DNA of 64,000 bases from Roseiarcus sp963767245 (GCA_963767245.1 CAVYDG010000013.1:372001-436000); one strand, 5' to 3'. Positions 8,024 to 16,907 are shown, counted from the stretch's first letter. Translations and numbers: made by a program. The notes: generated by a model from the sequence alone, not told the origin.

Positions 8024-9394
8024 TCAGCACTCGACGAAATTCACCGCGAGCCCGCCGAGGCTCGTCTCCTTGTACTTCGACTGCATGTCGGCGCCGGTCT
8101 GGCGCATGGTGGCGACGACGCTGTCGAGGGAGACGCGGTGCGTGCCGTCGCCGTGCAGCGCGAGCGAGGCGGCGGCGATCGCCTTGACCGCGCCGAAGGC
8201 GTTGCGCTCGATGCAGGGGATCTGCACCAGGCCGCCGATCGGGTCGCAGGTCATGCCAAGATGATGCTCCATCGCGATCTCGGCGGCGTTCTCGATCTGC
8301 TCGTTCGAGCCGCCGAGCGCCGAGCATAGGCCCGCCGCCGCCATCGACGAGGCGACGCCGACTTCGCCCTGGCAGCCGACCTCGGCCCCTGAAATCGAAG
8401 CGTTGAGCTTGAACAGCGAGCCGATCGAGGTCGCGGTCAGGAGGAAATCGGCGAGGCCCGCCCGGTTCGCGCCTTCGCAATGGTCGCGGTAATAGCGCAT
8501 GACCGCCGGGATAACCCCGGCCGCGCCATTGGTCGGCGCGGTCACCACGCGGCCGCCGGCCGCGTTCTCCTCGTTGACCGCCATCGCGTAGACGCCGACG
8601 AAATCCATGATCTCGTGCGCTGGGTGAAAATTGCGCCTCGAGGCTTCGATCAGACGGTCGTGGATCGCCTTGGCGCGGCGCATGACCTTCAAGCCCCCCG
8701 GCAGCGGACCCGTCTGCGTCAGGCCGCGGTCGACGCAGGCGAACATGACGCCGAGGACGCGCGCCACATGGGCGTCGACCTCGGCTTGAGGCCGCAGCGC
8801 CGCCTCGTTGGCGCCGACGAGCCCGGCGATCGAAAGCCCGGCCTCACGCCCGCGCGCCAGAAGCTCGGCCCCCGAGCGGAAGGGATGCGGCAAGCGGGCG
8901 TCGGTCGCGGAGGCATCCTCGCCCGCGCCATCGCGAATGACGAAGCCGCCGCCGACCGAGAGCCAGGTCTCGTCGGCAAGCACGGCTTGGGCCGCGTCGC
9001 AGGCGATCAGCCGCAAGGTGTTCGGGTGGCGCGGGGCGGGGGTCATCGTGTCGAACGCAATCGCGGCGGCTGGATCGAAGGCGATCGAGCGCCGCCCGGC
9101 GAGTTTCAGCCGCCTCGTTTCGCGCACTTCGGCGGCGAGCGCTTCGGCCGCGTCGGGTTCGACGCTGTCCGGTCGCTGACCGCTCAACCCCAGAATGACC
9201 GCCTTGTCGGTCGCATGGCCGCGCCCCGTGAAGGCGAGCGATCCAAGCAGCGCAACCTCGACTGAAGCGACCCGGTCGATCGCGCCGGTTGCGGCGAGCC
9301 CATCGGCGAAGGCCGCAGCGGCCTTCATTGGGCCGACCGTATGCGACGACGACGGGCCGATGCCGATCTTGAAGAGCTCGAAGACGCTGAACAT
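8024..9394 (-). CDS. sdaA: L-serine ammonia-lyase (L-serine dehydratase), iron-sulfur type
   Basis: 456-residue single-chain L-serine deaminase converting L-serine to pyruvate and ammonia in the cytosol. The N-terminal beta domain begins MFSVFELFKIGIGPSSSHTVGPM. The C-terminal alpha domain holds the 4Fe-4S ligands, seen as Cys in SGAEVGCQGEVG, GMTCDPIGG and VQIPCIERNA. Length and motifs are normal for the family. An in-frame upstream extension to 9592 is rejected because the family start MFSVFELFKIG lies at 9394. No operon partner is obvious; nfu is divergent. Confidence 0.95.
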   Translation of the reverse strand: MFSVFELFKIGIGPSSSHTVGPMKAAAAFADGLAATGAIDRVASVEVALLGSLAFTGRGHATDKAVILGLSGQRPDSVEPDAAEALAAEVRETRRLKLAGRRSIAFDPAAAIAFDTMTPAPRHPNTLRLIACDAAQAVLADETWLSVGGGFVIRDGAGEDASATDARLPHPFRSGAELLARGREAGLSIAGLVGANEAALRPQAEVDAHVARVLGVMFACVDRGLTQTGPLPGGLKVMRRAKAIHDRLIEASRRNFHPAHEIMDFVGVYAMAVNEENAAGGRVVTAPTNGAAGVIPAVMRYYRDHCEGANRAGLADFLLTATSIGSLFKLNASISGAEVGCQGEVGVASSMAAAGLCSALGGSNEQIENAAEIAMEHHLGMTCDPIGGLVQIPCIERNAFGAVKAIAAASLALHGDGTHRVSLDSVVATMRQTGADMQSKYKETSLGGLAVNFVEC

Positions 9395-9591
9395 CGCTTT
9401 GAGCCTCGGGGGCCGCCGGCGGAGCCAAGCCAGGACTGGCCGCCTGTCCGACCTTAGGCGCCGCCGCCGGCCGGCGAAAGCGCCGATTTGCGCTGGCGCT
9501 GCGCCAAAGTCAGATGCGGCGGTGGAGATTGGCCCTTCCTTGCGCACGAGGCCTAGCGCGCCTATTTTACCCGTATAGGAGCCAAAGCCCA

Positions 9592-10155
9592 ATGTTCATC
9601 CAGACCGAAGCGACCCCCAATCCCGCGACCCTCAAGTTCCTGCCCGGCCGGGCAGTGATGGAGGATGGCACGTTCGAGGCGCGTGACCTCGATGAGGCCG
9701 AGCGGTCGCCGCTCGCCAAGGCCTTGATGCAGCTGCCGGGCGTGGGCGGGGTGTTCTTCGCCAACGACTTCATTTCGGTCACCAAGAGCGAGGGCGAATG
9801 GCAACACCTGAAGCCCGCGGTGCTCGGCGTCGTCACTGAATTCTATCTGTCCGGCGCCCCGCTGATCGAACGAGGCGGCGCGGATGCGGTCGGGGCCGGC
9901 GAGTTCTTCGACGCCAAGGACGCCGAAACGGTCGAGGCGATCAAGGAATTGATCGAGACGCGGGTCAGGCCGGCGGTGGCAGGCGATGGCGGCGACATCA
10001 TTTTCAAGGGCTTCCGCGACGGAATCGTCTACCTCAAGATGAAGGGCGCCTGCTCGGGCTGCCCCTCATCAACCGCGACGCTCAGGCACGGGATAGAGAA
10101 CCTTCTGAAGCACTTCCTGCCGGACGTGCAGGGGATCGAGCAGTTCGAGGGCTGA
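9592..10155 (+). CDS. NifU-like Fe-S scaffold protein (Nfu)
   Basis: 187-residue iron-sulfur carrier. The N-terminal Nfu domain starts MFIQTEATPNPATLKFLPG, and the C-terminal NifU-like domain has the cluster-binding C-x-x-C in KGACSGCPSSTATLRHGIE. It acts late in Fe-S assembly, handing clusters to apoproteins. This two-domain form is the mitochondrial-type Nfu usual in Alphaproteobacteria. The start ATG at 9592 follows AGGAGCCAAAGCCC. It is followed 26 bases later by the ICMT gene on the same strand. Confidence 0.95.
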   Translation: MFIQTEATPNPATLKFLPGRAVMEDGTFEARDLDEAERSPLAKALMQLPGVGGVFFANDFISVTKSEGEWQHLKPAVLGVVTEFYLSGAPLIERGGADAVGAGEFFDAKDAETVEAIKELIETRVRPAVAGDGGDIIFKGFRDGIVYLKMKGACSGCPSSTATLRHGIENLLKHFLPDVQGIEQFEG

Positions 10156-10181
10156 GGCCTCACGGCCTCTCAAGGCTGTCA

Positions 10182-10763
10182 ATGTTCCTCCGCTGGTTCT
10201 TCACTTCGCTCTTCGTGCTGATGTGGGCCGGGTGGGCCGTCCTCTGGATCGCGATGTCGCGCGGCGTGAAGGCGCCGGCGCAGGCAGAGAGCGCGGCCTC
10301 GCGGCTCTCTCATGTCGGTCCGCTCCTTATCGCGGCCTATCTGCTTGCGGCGCCGGCGCCCCTGCCCGTCTCCCTGCTGACAGACCGCTTCCTTCCGTTG
10401 GCCATTTGGCCGCCCGCTTTCGGCGCGGCGCTGTGCTTCGCCGGCCTTGCGTTCTGCGTCTGGGCGCGAGTGACCATCGCCGCCAACTGGAGCAGCGACG
10501 TCCAGCTCAAGCACGACCACGAGCTGATCGTGGCCGGCCCTTATCATTTTGTCCGCCACCCGATCTATACCGGCATTCTGATGATGTTCGCCGGGACGGC
10601 GCTTGCTGTAGGCGAATGGCGGGCCGCGCTCGCGGTCGTTGTGGCGGCCGGCGCCTTCTGGCGCAAACTCGGTCTCGAGGAGGCCGTGATGCGCCAACAG
10701 TTCGGCGAGGCTTACGCCCAGTACGCCGCGCGCGTGCCGGCGCTTGTTCCCTTCGTGGTTTGA
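10182..10763 (+). CDS. Isoprenylcysteine carboxyl methyltransferase (ICMT/PEMT) family membrane protein
   Basis: 193 residues, about five hydrophobic segments, and the C-terminal family signature GPYHFVRHPIYTGILM with trailing Glu-rich helix (LGLEEAVMRQQFGEAYAQYAARVPALVP). The RHPxY box binds S-adenosylmethionine in this superfamily. Bacterial members methylate lipids or unknown substrates; protein prenyl-Cys methylation is not implied. It probably shares a transcript with the upstream Nfu gene. Confidence 0.88.
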   Translation: MFLRWFFTSLFVLMWAGWAVLWIAMSRGVKAPAQAESAASRLSHVGPLLIAAYLLAAPAPLPVSLLTDRFLPLAIWPPAFGAALCFAGLAFCVWARVTIAANWSSDVQLKHDHELIVAGPYHFVRHPIYTGILMMFAGTALAVGEWRAALAVVVAAGAFWRKLGLEEAVMRQQFGEAYAQYAARVPALVPFVV

Positions 10764-10780
10764 CGTCCGCGCGACAATGA

Positions 10781-11497
10781 TCAGGCCAAGTCGGGACGGC
10801 CTTGCCCCAGTTCCACCACCTGCCCTTCGCGGATGGTGACGCGACGATCCATGCGGGCGGCTAGGTCCATATTGTGGGTGGCGATGAGGGCGGCGAGGCC
10901 GCTCGCCTTGACCAGCGCGGCGAGCGTGGCAAAGACATGGTCGGCGGTCTTCGGATCGAGATTGCCGGTCGGCTCGTCCGCCAGCAACACCCGCGGGCCA
11001 TTGGCGACCGCGCGCGCGATGGCGACGCGCTGTTGCTCGCCGCCGGATAATTCGGCCGGCCGGTGGGTTTCGCGCTCGGCGAGGCCGAGATAGGCGAGCA
11101 GTTCTCGCGCGCGCGCCGCCGCCTGGACGCGCGGCAGGCCTGCAATCATCTGCGGCAGCACGAGGTTCTCGAGCGCCGAGAATTCCGGCAGCAGGTGATG
11201 GAACTGGTAGACGAAGCCGATTTCGGTGCGTCTCAGCGCCGTCCGCTTGTCATCGCTCATCGTCGAAGTCGCGGCCCCGCCCACCCTCACTTCGCCGACG
11301 TCGGGCCGTTCGAGCAGGCCCGCCAGATGCAGAAGGGTCGACTTCCCCGCGCCCGACGGCGCGATGAGCGCCACGGATTGGCCGGGCGCGAGCTCGAGAG
11401 AGGCCCCGTTCAGGACCTCGACCGACGTTTCGCCCCGCCCGTACCGGCGTTCGACGCGGTCGAGCGCAAGCGCCGCGACGCGCGCGACATCATTCAT
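10781..11497 (-). CDS. lolD: Lipoprotein-releasing ABC transporter ATP-binding protein
   Basis: 238-residue ATPase of the LolCDE complex that extracts lipoproteins from the inner membrane for LolA. Walker A is IAPSGAGKSTLLHLAGLLE, the signature is LSGGEQQRVAIARAVAN, Walker B is VLLADEPTGNLD, and the switch His lies in LIATHNMDLA. ATG 11497 overlaps the end of lolC by 8 bases, so translation of the two is coupled. A longer in-frame start (11599) lies inside lolC and is rejected. Because lolC carries an in-frame amber codon, the function of the complex in this strain is in doubt. Confidence 0.94.
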   Translation of the reverse strand: MNDVARVAALALDRVERRYGRGETSVEVLNGASLELAPGQSVALIAPSGAGKSTLLHLAGLLERPDVGEVRVGGAATSTMSDDKRTALRRTEIGFVYQFHHLLPEFSALENLVLPQMIAGLPRVQAAARARELLAYLGLAERETHRPAELSGGEQQRVAIARAVANGPRVLLADEPTGNLDPKTADHVFATLAALVKASGLAALIATHNMDLAARMDRRVTIREGQVVELGQGRPDLA

Positions 11498-12824
11498 AGC
11501 GCAGCGCCTCGACCGGATCGAGCCTGGCGGCGCGCCAGGACGGATAGATCGTCGCCGCCAGCGACAGCACCAGCGCCATCGCAACGACGGAGAGGACATC
11601 GGTCGTTTCGACCCGCGAAGGCAGTTGCGACAGGAAGTAGAATTCGGATGGAAAGAGATTGGCGCCGGTGAGCCAGCTCAGCCCCTTTCGGATCGGCTCG
11701 ACATTGTGGGCCACGATGAGGCCAAGCGCGAGGCCGACAGCGGTGCCGACGAAACCGATCGTGGCGCCGGTGATCAGAAAGATGCGCATGATCGCCCCGC
11801 GGGTCGCGCCCATAGTTCGGAGGACGGCGATGGCGCGCGCCTTGTCTTGCACCAGCATGATGAGGCCCGAGATGATGTTGAGCGCCGCCACCAGCATGAT
11901 GAGCGCCAGGATGGCGAACATCACATTGCTCTCGACCGCCAGGACGTCAAAAAAACTCCGGTTGAGCTGGCGCCAGTCGCTGTCGATCATCGGCCGCTGC
12001 TGCGCCGGCTCGATTTGGCGACGCATCGCGTCCATGTCGTCGGGGTCGGCGACATAGACTTCGATGACGCTGGCTTCGCCTTCCTGGTTGAAGAATGTCT
12101 GCGCCTCGGCGAGCGGCATGAAGATGAAGGTGTTGTCGAAGGTGGTCATGCCGATCTGGAAAATAGCCGCGACGCTGTAGGACTTCATCCGCGGCGTGAC
12201 GCCGAACGGCGTTTCCGCGCCATGGGGCGCGATGATGGTCACCTTGTCGCCAACTCTCAGGCTCAAGTGCTCGGCGAGTTTTGCCCCGACCGCTACCCCC
12301 CGCCCGGAATCGAAACCGTCGAGCGAACCCTAAATCACATGGCCTGCGACGCCGGGAAGTCGCTCGAGATCCTGTCCCCGGACGCCCCGCACCAGTGCGC
12401 CAGACGAGCCGTAGGGAGAGCTGGCGAACGCCTGGCCTTCGACCAAGGGCAGAGCCAAAGTGACGCCCGGAACCTTGCTCACCCTCGCCGTCACCGCGTC
12501 GTAGTCGGTTAGCGGCGTCTCAACTCCCTGCAGAAACATGTGGCCGTTGAGGCCGATCATCTTATCCATCAGGTCGTGGCGGAAGCCATTCATCACCGCC
12601 ATGACGACGATCAGCGCGGCGACGCCAAGCACGATGCCGAGGAACGAGAAACCGGCGATGACCGAGATCGACCGCTGCGCGTTGCGGGCGCGCAGATAGC
12701 GGAACGCGACCATCCACTCGAAGGCCGAGAAGGCCCGTGTCGCTGGCGCCGCCGCGGGAGCAGCCGCCTCGACCGCGATCACAGTCAACGCGAGTCCCCC
12801 GTCATTGCGAGCGAAGCGAAGCAA
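11490..12824 (-). pseudogene. lolC: Lipoprotein-releasing system permease LolC/LolE, interrupted by one in-frame TAG
   Basis: One continuous reading frame encodes a full LolC/E-type permease: N-terminal FEWMVAFRYLRARN and the first helix, the periplasmic domain, and the C-terminal helices ending in ATIYPSWRAARLDPVEALRYE. A single TAG at 12330-12332 splits it between GVAGHVI and GSLDGFDSGRGVAVGAKLA, with no frame change. Homologues carry a Gln near this point, so a CAG to TAG transition is the simplest origin. The most upstream start (12824) falls in a repeat copy (MLRFARNDG); TTG 12788 or GTG 12782 are better start candidates. lolC is normally essential, so read-through, a second copy elsewhere or an assembly error must be considered. 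Confidence 0.85.
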
Positions 12825-12891
12825 TCCAGAAGTACGTCGAGCGCCCTACGTTCCCCTGGATTGCTTCGTCGCTCACGCTCCTCGCAATGAC
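12801..12891. repeat. Pair of inverted palindromic repeat units between proS and lolC
   Basis: A plus copy of the repeat unit at 12801-12828 and a minus copy at 12857-12891 are 28 bases apart and are mutually complementary over about 25 bases. Their transcript would fold into a long hairpin just upstream of lolC. The lolC frame extends artificially into the first copy. Confidence 0.8.
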
Positions 12892-12903
12892 GGTTGGCGG
12901 CCA

Positions 12904-14232
12904 TCACGCCTGCCCGCCGAGCAGATCGATCGCCGCATCGAGGCTCAAGAGCTCGCGCTCGCCGCCGCGCCGGGTTTTCACCTCGACCTTGCCTTCACCA
13001 AGGCTCTTGGGGCCGACGATCGCCTGGCGCGGCGCGCCGACCAGATCCATGGCGGCGAACTTGGCGCCGGGGCGCTCGTCGCGGTCGTCGTAGAGAACAT
13101 CGATTCCGGCTTTCTCGAGCGACGAATAAATGCGCGCGCAAGCCGCGTCGCAGGCGCCGTCGCCGATCTTCAGATTGATGAGCCCGACGCGGAAGGGCGC
13201 GACCGCCTCCGGCCAAATCGGGCCATTGTCGTCGTGGTTGGCCTCGATCAACGCGGCGGCGAGCCGGGTCGGGCCGATGCCGTACGAGCCCATGTGCACG
13301 GCGTGCTCCTTGCCGTCCGGTCCATTGACGACTGCTTTCATCGGAGCCGAATACTTGGTCCCGAAGTAGAAAATATGGCCGACTTCGATCCCGCGAGCGG
13401 AGATCCGATCCTCTGGATCGAGTTGCCCGAATGACGCCGCATCGTGCTTTTCCGAGGTCGCGGCGTAGAGCGAAGTCCATTTGTCGACCACGGACTGCAT
13501 CGTTTCGGGGTTGTTGAAATCGACGTCCGCGGGCGGGGTCTGAAACGAGAGATAGTCTCGGTGGCAGAATACCTCGCTCTCGCCGGTCGAGGCGAGAATG
13601 AGGAATTCGTGCGAGAGGTCGCCGCCGATCGGCCCGGATTCGGCGCGCATCGGAATGGCGGTAAGGCCAAGACGGGCGAAGGTGCGCAAGTAGGCCGTGA
13701 ACATCTTGTTGTAGGAGTGACGCGCGCCCGCCTGGTCGAGGTCGAACGAATACGCGTCCTTCATCAGGAATTCGCGCGATCGCATCACGCCAAAGCGCGG
13801 CCGGACTTCGTCGCGGAACTTCCACTGGATATGATAGAGATTGAGCGGCAGGTCCTTGTACGAGCGAACCGACGCGCGGAAGATTTCGGTGATCATCTCC
13901 TCGTTCGTCGGCCCGTAGAGCATGTCGCGATCGTGCCGGTCGCGGATGCGCAGCATCTCCTTGCCGTAGTCGTCGTAGCGCCCGGATTCGCGCCAGAGAT
14001 CCGCCGACTGGATCGTCGGCATCAGGACCTCGATCGCGCCGGCCCGGTTCTGCTCCTCGCGCACGATGGCGCAGATCTTGTGCAGCACCCTGACCCCGAG
14101 CGGCAGCCAGGCGTAGCTGCCCGCCGCCTCCTGCCGGATCATGCCGGCGCGCAGCATCAGGCGATGCGAGACAATCTCCGCCTCCTTGGGCGTCTCCTTG
14201 AGAATGGGCAGGAAATAGCGGGAAAGACGCAT
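12904..14232 (-). CDS. proS: Prolyl-tRNA synthetase, short alphaproteobacterial type
   Basis: 442-residue class II aminoacyl-tRNA synthetase charging tRNA-Pro. It opens MRLSRYFLPILKETPKEAEI and shows class II motif 2 (FRDEVRPRFGVMRSREFLMKDAYSF region) and the C-terminal anticodon-binding domain (VGLINLKIGDGACDAACARIY on). The editing insertion of the long bacterial ProS (about 570 residues) is absent, as is normal in Alphaproteobacteria. It is co-directional with lolC and lolD, an arrangement common in Rhizobiales, where dnaE usually follows; here dnaE is about 29 kb away. Confidence 0.95.
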   Translation of the reverse strand: MRLSRYFLPILKETPKEAEIVSHRLMLRAGMIRQEAAGSYAWLPLGVRVLHKICAIVREEQNRAGAIEVLMPTIQSADLWRESGRYDDYGKEMLRIRDRHDRDMLYGPTNEEMITEIFRASVRSYKDLPLNLYHIQWKFRDEVRPRFGVMRSREFLMKDAYSFDLDQAGARHSYNKMFTAYLRTFARLGLTAIPMRAESGPIGGDLSHEFLILASTGESEVFCHRDYLSFQTPPADVDFNNPETMQSVVDKWTSLYAATSEKHDAASFGQLDPEDRISARGIEVGHIFYFGTKYSAPMKAVVNGPDGKEHAVHMGSYGIGPTRLAAALIEANHDDNGPIWPEAVAPFRVGLINLKIGDGACDAACARIYSSLEKAGIDVLYDDRDERPGAKFAAMDLVGAPRQAIVGPKSLGEGKVEVKTRRGGERELLSLDAAIDLLGGQA

Positions 14233-14363
14233 CGGCTTCCTAGGGCCCCGATTCGGGCAGGCTGTTTCGGCGCCTCTATTGGCGCGTGCGACTCAGCTTT
14301 TCAAGTTTTCGCCAGCCGGCGTGCTCAAGAGCTCCGCAAACGGAGCGCGCGTGACCCGGCGCC

Positions 14364-14424
14364 TTGACACGACAACGTCCGCTCTTTATTACACCTAGAA
14401 GTTAATTTACCTCTTGGTGTAATA
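14364..14424 (+). promoter_or_regulatory. Promoter and ArsR-type operator of the arsR-AHSA1 operon
   Basis: TTGACA at 14364-14369 and TATTAC at 14387-14392 with a 17-base spacer make a good sigma-70 promoter. A perfect 9-bp inverted repeat (TATTACACC at 14387-14395 and GGTGTAATA at 14416-14424) overlaps the -10 box and ends exactly at the GTG start of the regulator, as expected for autorepression. Confidence 0.75.
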
Positions 14425-14778
14425 GTGGCCGCCGATCCCCTCAGCCTGACGTTCGCCGCTCTCGCGCATCCTGCGCGCCGCGCGATCCTGGCGCGCCTGA
14501 GCCTGGGACAGACGTCCGTTCAGGAGCTGGCCAAGCCGCTCAAACTGAGCGGGCCGGCAATGACCAAGCATCTCAAGAGTCTCGAGCGTTCCGGGCTCAT
14601 CAGCCGGAGCCGCGACGCGCAATGGCGACCCTGCAAGCTCGAAGCCGCGCCGATCGAGAACGTGACCAGCTGGATCGACGAGCTCAAGGCATCGACCGAA
14701 CGCAGTCTCGACCGCCTGGACGCCTATCTGCAAAGCCTTCAGTCGGGCGACGCCCCGCCTGAAAAAGAAGGAGAATAG
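14425..14778 (+). CDS. ArsR family winged-helix regulator
   Basis: 117 residues with the ArsR/SmtB winged helix: LTFAALAHPARRAILARLSLG, then TSVQELAKPLKLSGPAMTKHLKSLERSGLISRSRDAQWRPC. No metal-binding Cys pair is present, which fits the subgroup that pairs with AHSA1/SRPBCC proteins rather than metal sensors. GTG at 14425 directly abuts the operator repeat. Only one base separates its stop from the start of the downstream SRPBCC gene, so the two form an operon. Confidence 0.92.
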   Translation: MAADPLSLTFAALAHPARRAILARLSLGQTSVQELAKPLKLSGPAMTKHLKSLERSGLISRSRDAQWRPCKLEAAPIENVTSWIDELKASTERSLDRLDAYLQSLQSGDAPPEKEGE

Positions 14779-14779
14779 C

Positions 14780-15283
14780 GTGTTGGAAACCGAAGCCTTC
14801 TCGATTTCGCGTGACCTGAAAGCGCCGCGGGCGCTGGTCTATGAGGTCCAGACGGACCCCAAACACCTGGCGAACTGGCTAAGCCCGGAAGGATTCAAGA
14901 CCATCCACGCCGCCATGGATTTCCGAGTCGGCGGTACCTACCACTACGGCCTCGAAGGGCCGGGCGGGATGCAGATGTGGGGCCTGCAAAGATTTCGCGA
15001 GATCGCGCCCAACGAAAAGATCGTGCTGATCCAGTCCTTCTCCGACAAGGACGGCGGCCTGGCGCGCCACCCGATGTCGCCTGATTGGCCAATGGAAATG
15101 CTGGCGACGACGACCTTCGAAGACATCGGTCCCGGGATGACACGGATCACGATCTCGTGGCGGCCGTACAATTCCGACGAGGCGGGGATCAGGACGTTTG
15201 ACGCCGGCCGCGCAAGCATGACCGGCGGCTTCGCCGGCGTGTTTGTGAAGCTAGAGGCCTATCTCGCGAAGCTGCAGGGGTGA
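14780..15283 (+). CDS. SRPBCC/AHSA1-domain protein
   Basis: 167-residue START-like (SRPBCC, AHSA1) protein with a hydrophobic ligand pocket. The family pattern is clear: FSISRDLKAPRALVYEVQTDPKHLANWLSPEGF, then FRVGGTYHYGLEGPGGMQMWG and the C-terminal TGGFAGVFVKLEAYLAKL. The GTG start follows AAGAAGGAG with ideal spacing. It is co-transcribed with the ArsR-type regulator, a very common pair whose ligand is generally unknown. Confidence 0.9.
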   Translation: MLETEAFSISRDLKAPRALVYEVQTDPKHLANWLSPEGFKTIHAAMDFRVGGTYHYGLEGPGGMQMWGLQRFREIAPNEKIVLIQSFSDKDGGLARHPMSPDWPMEMLATTTFEDIGPGMTRITISWRPYNSDEAGIRTFDAGRASMTGGFAGVFVKLEAYLAKLQG

Positions 15284-15298
15284 CGGAGCGGGGTCAGG

Positions 15299-15607
15299 TC
15301 ACTTCGGAAGCTTGTCCGCCAGAATTCCAAGCTTGAGAATCTCCGGCGGCTTGGCGAAGAGATCGCCGGCCTTGGCTTTCTCCATCAAAGCGGCCGCCAC
15401 CTTTCCGTTGAGGTGCGCTTCACGCCCGTCCTCGTCGTCAAAGCAGTCGAATATGGCGAACGAGGAAGGGCCTTCCTGAATGGCGAACCATGTGATTGTG
15501 CCGGGCTCGGCATTCACCAGCGGGACGGCCGAGCGCAAAAAATCCGCGACCTCCTTTTCCTTGCCTGGCTTCGCCTCAAGCGGAACATAAAGCGCGAACT
15601 TGGTCAT
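15299..15607 (-). CDS. Antibiotic biosynthesis monooxygenase (ABM) domain protein
   Basis: 102-residue dimeric alpha-beta barrel protein, likely a quinol monooxygenase-type or stress protein. Visible pattern: ALYVPLEAKPGKEKEVADFLRSA, then TITWFAIQEGPSSFAIFDCFDDEDGREAHLNG. ATG at 15607 is preceded on the minus strand by AAGGAGGGAGG, deciding against the longer frame starting at 15646. It converges with the AHSA1 gene. Confidence 0.85.
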   Translation of the reverse strand: MTKFALYVPLEAKPGKEKEVADFLRSAVPLVNAEPGTITWFAIQEGPSSFAIFDCFDDEDGREAHLNGKVAAALMEKAKAGDLFAKPPEILKLGILADKLPK

Positions 15608-15904
15608 CGGGCCTCCCTCCTTTTCGTGCGCGGTCATCGAGCGCAAAGACTTCAGAATTTTGGCGACTTTCGGCGCATGACCCGCCAGGGGATGAACCTA
15701 CACTCCAAAACATGACGCGGCTAAGGCGGGCGATTTACTACGCCCGAGGCGCCGACCTGGGCGCTGATGCTGGTCGGCTTCGCGGGCCTTGGGCTCGCAG
15801 CCTCCCAGCGCGCAAAGTCGGGCCGCCCCGCCGCCCAGGAAGCCGGCCCCAGACAAGCGTCATCGATCTCACGAAAATCGCCGTCGGTCGGAGCTGACGC
15901 GTTC
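15608..15904. other. Intergenic stretch without recognisable gene
   Basis: About 300 bases between the ABM gene and trxC. Open frames here have no recognisable motif or ribosome binding site, and no clear hairpin terminator is visible. Confidence 0.5.
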
Positions 15905-16330
15905 TTAACTTGCGAGGCGCCGCAGGAAATCGATATCGACCAACCCCGCGTGCTGCTTTGCGACCTTGCCCTTTTCGAAAGCGATCAGGGTCGGAATGCC
16001 GCGAATGCCGAAGCGGGCGGCGATCGCTGGCTCCTCGTCGACATTGACCTTCGCAAAGCGGGCGCGCGGCTCAAGCTCCTTCGCGGCCTTTTCGAAGATC
16101 GGCGCCATCGCGCGGCAAGGCCCGCACCAGGGGGCCCAGAAGTCGACGATGACCGGCGCATCGTTGCGCTCCATCGTCTTGTCGAAGGTCTTCGACGTCA
16201 GCGCGATCGGTTCGCCCGTGAACAGCCTCGACTTGCAGACGCCGCAAATCGCCTCGGCGGCGGGACGGTCCGCGGGGACGCGGTTGACCGCGGAACAATG
16301 AGGGCAAACGGTGTGAACGGAGTCGGACAT
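15905..16330 (-). CDS. trxC: Thioredoxin 2
   Basis: 141-residue cytosolic thioredoxin with an N-terminal zinc ribbon. Two C-x-x-C pairs (HTVCPHCSAVN and ICGVCKSRL) bind zinc in TrxC, and the active site is VDFWAPWCGPCRAMAP followed by the cis-Pro GIRGIPTLIAFEKG. The ATG at 16330 gives the standard N-terminus. TrxC reduces disulfides, particularly during oxidative stress. Confidence 0.95.
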   Translation of the reverse strand: MSDSVHTVCPHCSAVNRVPADRPAAEAICGVCKSRLFTGEPIALTSKTFDKTMERNDAPVIVDFWAPWCGPCRAMAPIFEKAAKELEPRARFAKVNVDEEPAIAARFGIRGIPTLIAFEKGKVAKQHAGLVDIDFLRRLAS

Positions 16331-16560
16331 GACGGCGCCTCTGGTTGAGACGCGGCTCACATGGCGACCCCGCGCTCTTCGCGCAAGGCTGCCCTAGGTT
16401 CGCGAAGCGCGCGCCGTTCACAATTCGTGATCGCGCGGTTCGGTAACCGCGGTTCGCGGTGCGGCGTACAAGGTCGTGCAGGGCCGAGACGGCTCCGCCG
16501 AACGGCGCGGCTGCCGCCGAGTCGGACTGTAAGCTATTGGTTTAACGGAGGATTTTCCTA

Positions 16561-16842
16561 ATGAACGCCAGAACCGTGATCACCGCCGCCGCGCTCGCCG
16601 CCTCGCTTGCCGGCGCCCTCGCCACCGTCGCCAAGGCGGGCCCCGCCCCGGCGCAGCCGGGCGCCGACAAGTGCTACGGCATCGCCATGGCCGGCAAGAA
16701 CGATTGCGCCGCCGGCGCCGGAACCAGTTGCGCCGGCACCTCGACCATCGATTACGATCCGGGCCACTGGAAATATGTCGCCAAGGGAACCTGCGAAGGC
16801 ATGACCACGCCTAAGGGCCACGGCTCCTTGACAGCGATGTAA
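16561..16842 (+). CDS. bufA1: DUF2282 bufferin-like copper-buffering peptide precursor (BufA1 family)
   Basis: 93 residues: Sec signal of about 26 (AALAASLAGALATVAKAGPAP) and a mature part with four spaced Cys in KCYGIA, NDCAAG, TSCAGT and GTCEGM. This matches DUF2282, renamed BufA1: periplasmic copper-binding RiPPs whose cysteines are converted by the MNIO enzyme BufB (DUF692) with BufC (DUF2063). Neither partner gene is within the window, so this copy is an orphan. The ATG follows CGGAGG, and a strong terminator lies 28 bases after the stop. Confidence 0.85.
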   Translation: MNARTVITAAALAASLAGALATVAKAGPAPAQPGADKCYGIAMAGKNDCAAGAGTSCAGTSTIDYDPGHWKYVAKGTCEGMTTPKGHGSLTAM

Positions 16843-16869
16843 GGCTTAGGCCTTTCTGCCTTGGGTTAG

Positions 16870-16906
16870 CGGCCCCGCTTCCTCCCAAGCGGGGCCGTTT
16901 TCGTTT
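16870..16906 (+). terminator. Rho-independent terminator after the bufferin-like gene
   Basis: A perfect 11-bp stem (CGGCCCCGCTT at 16870-16880 and AAGCGGGGCCG at 16887-16897) with a 6-base loop is followed by TTTTCGTTT. It lies between convergent genes and may also serve the minus-strand acyl-CoA synthetase gene in part. Confidence 0.9.
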
Positions 16907-16907
16907 C

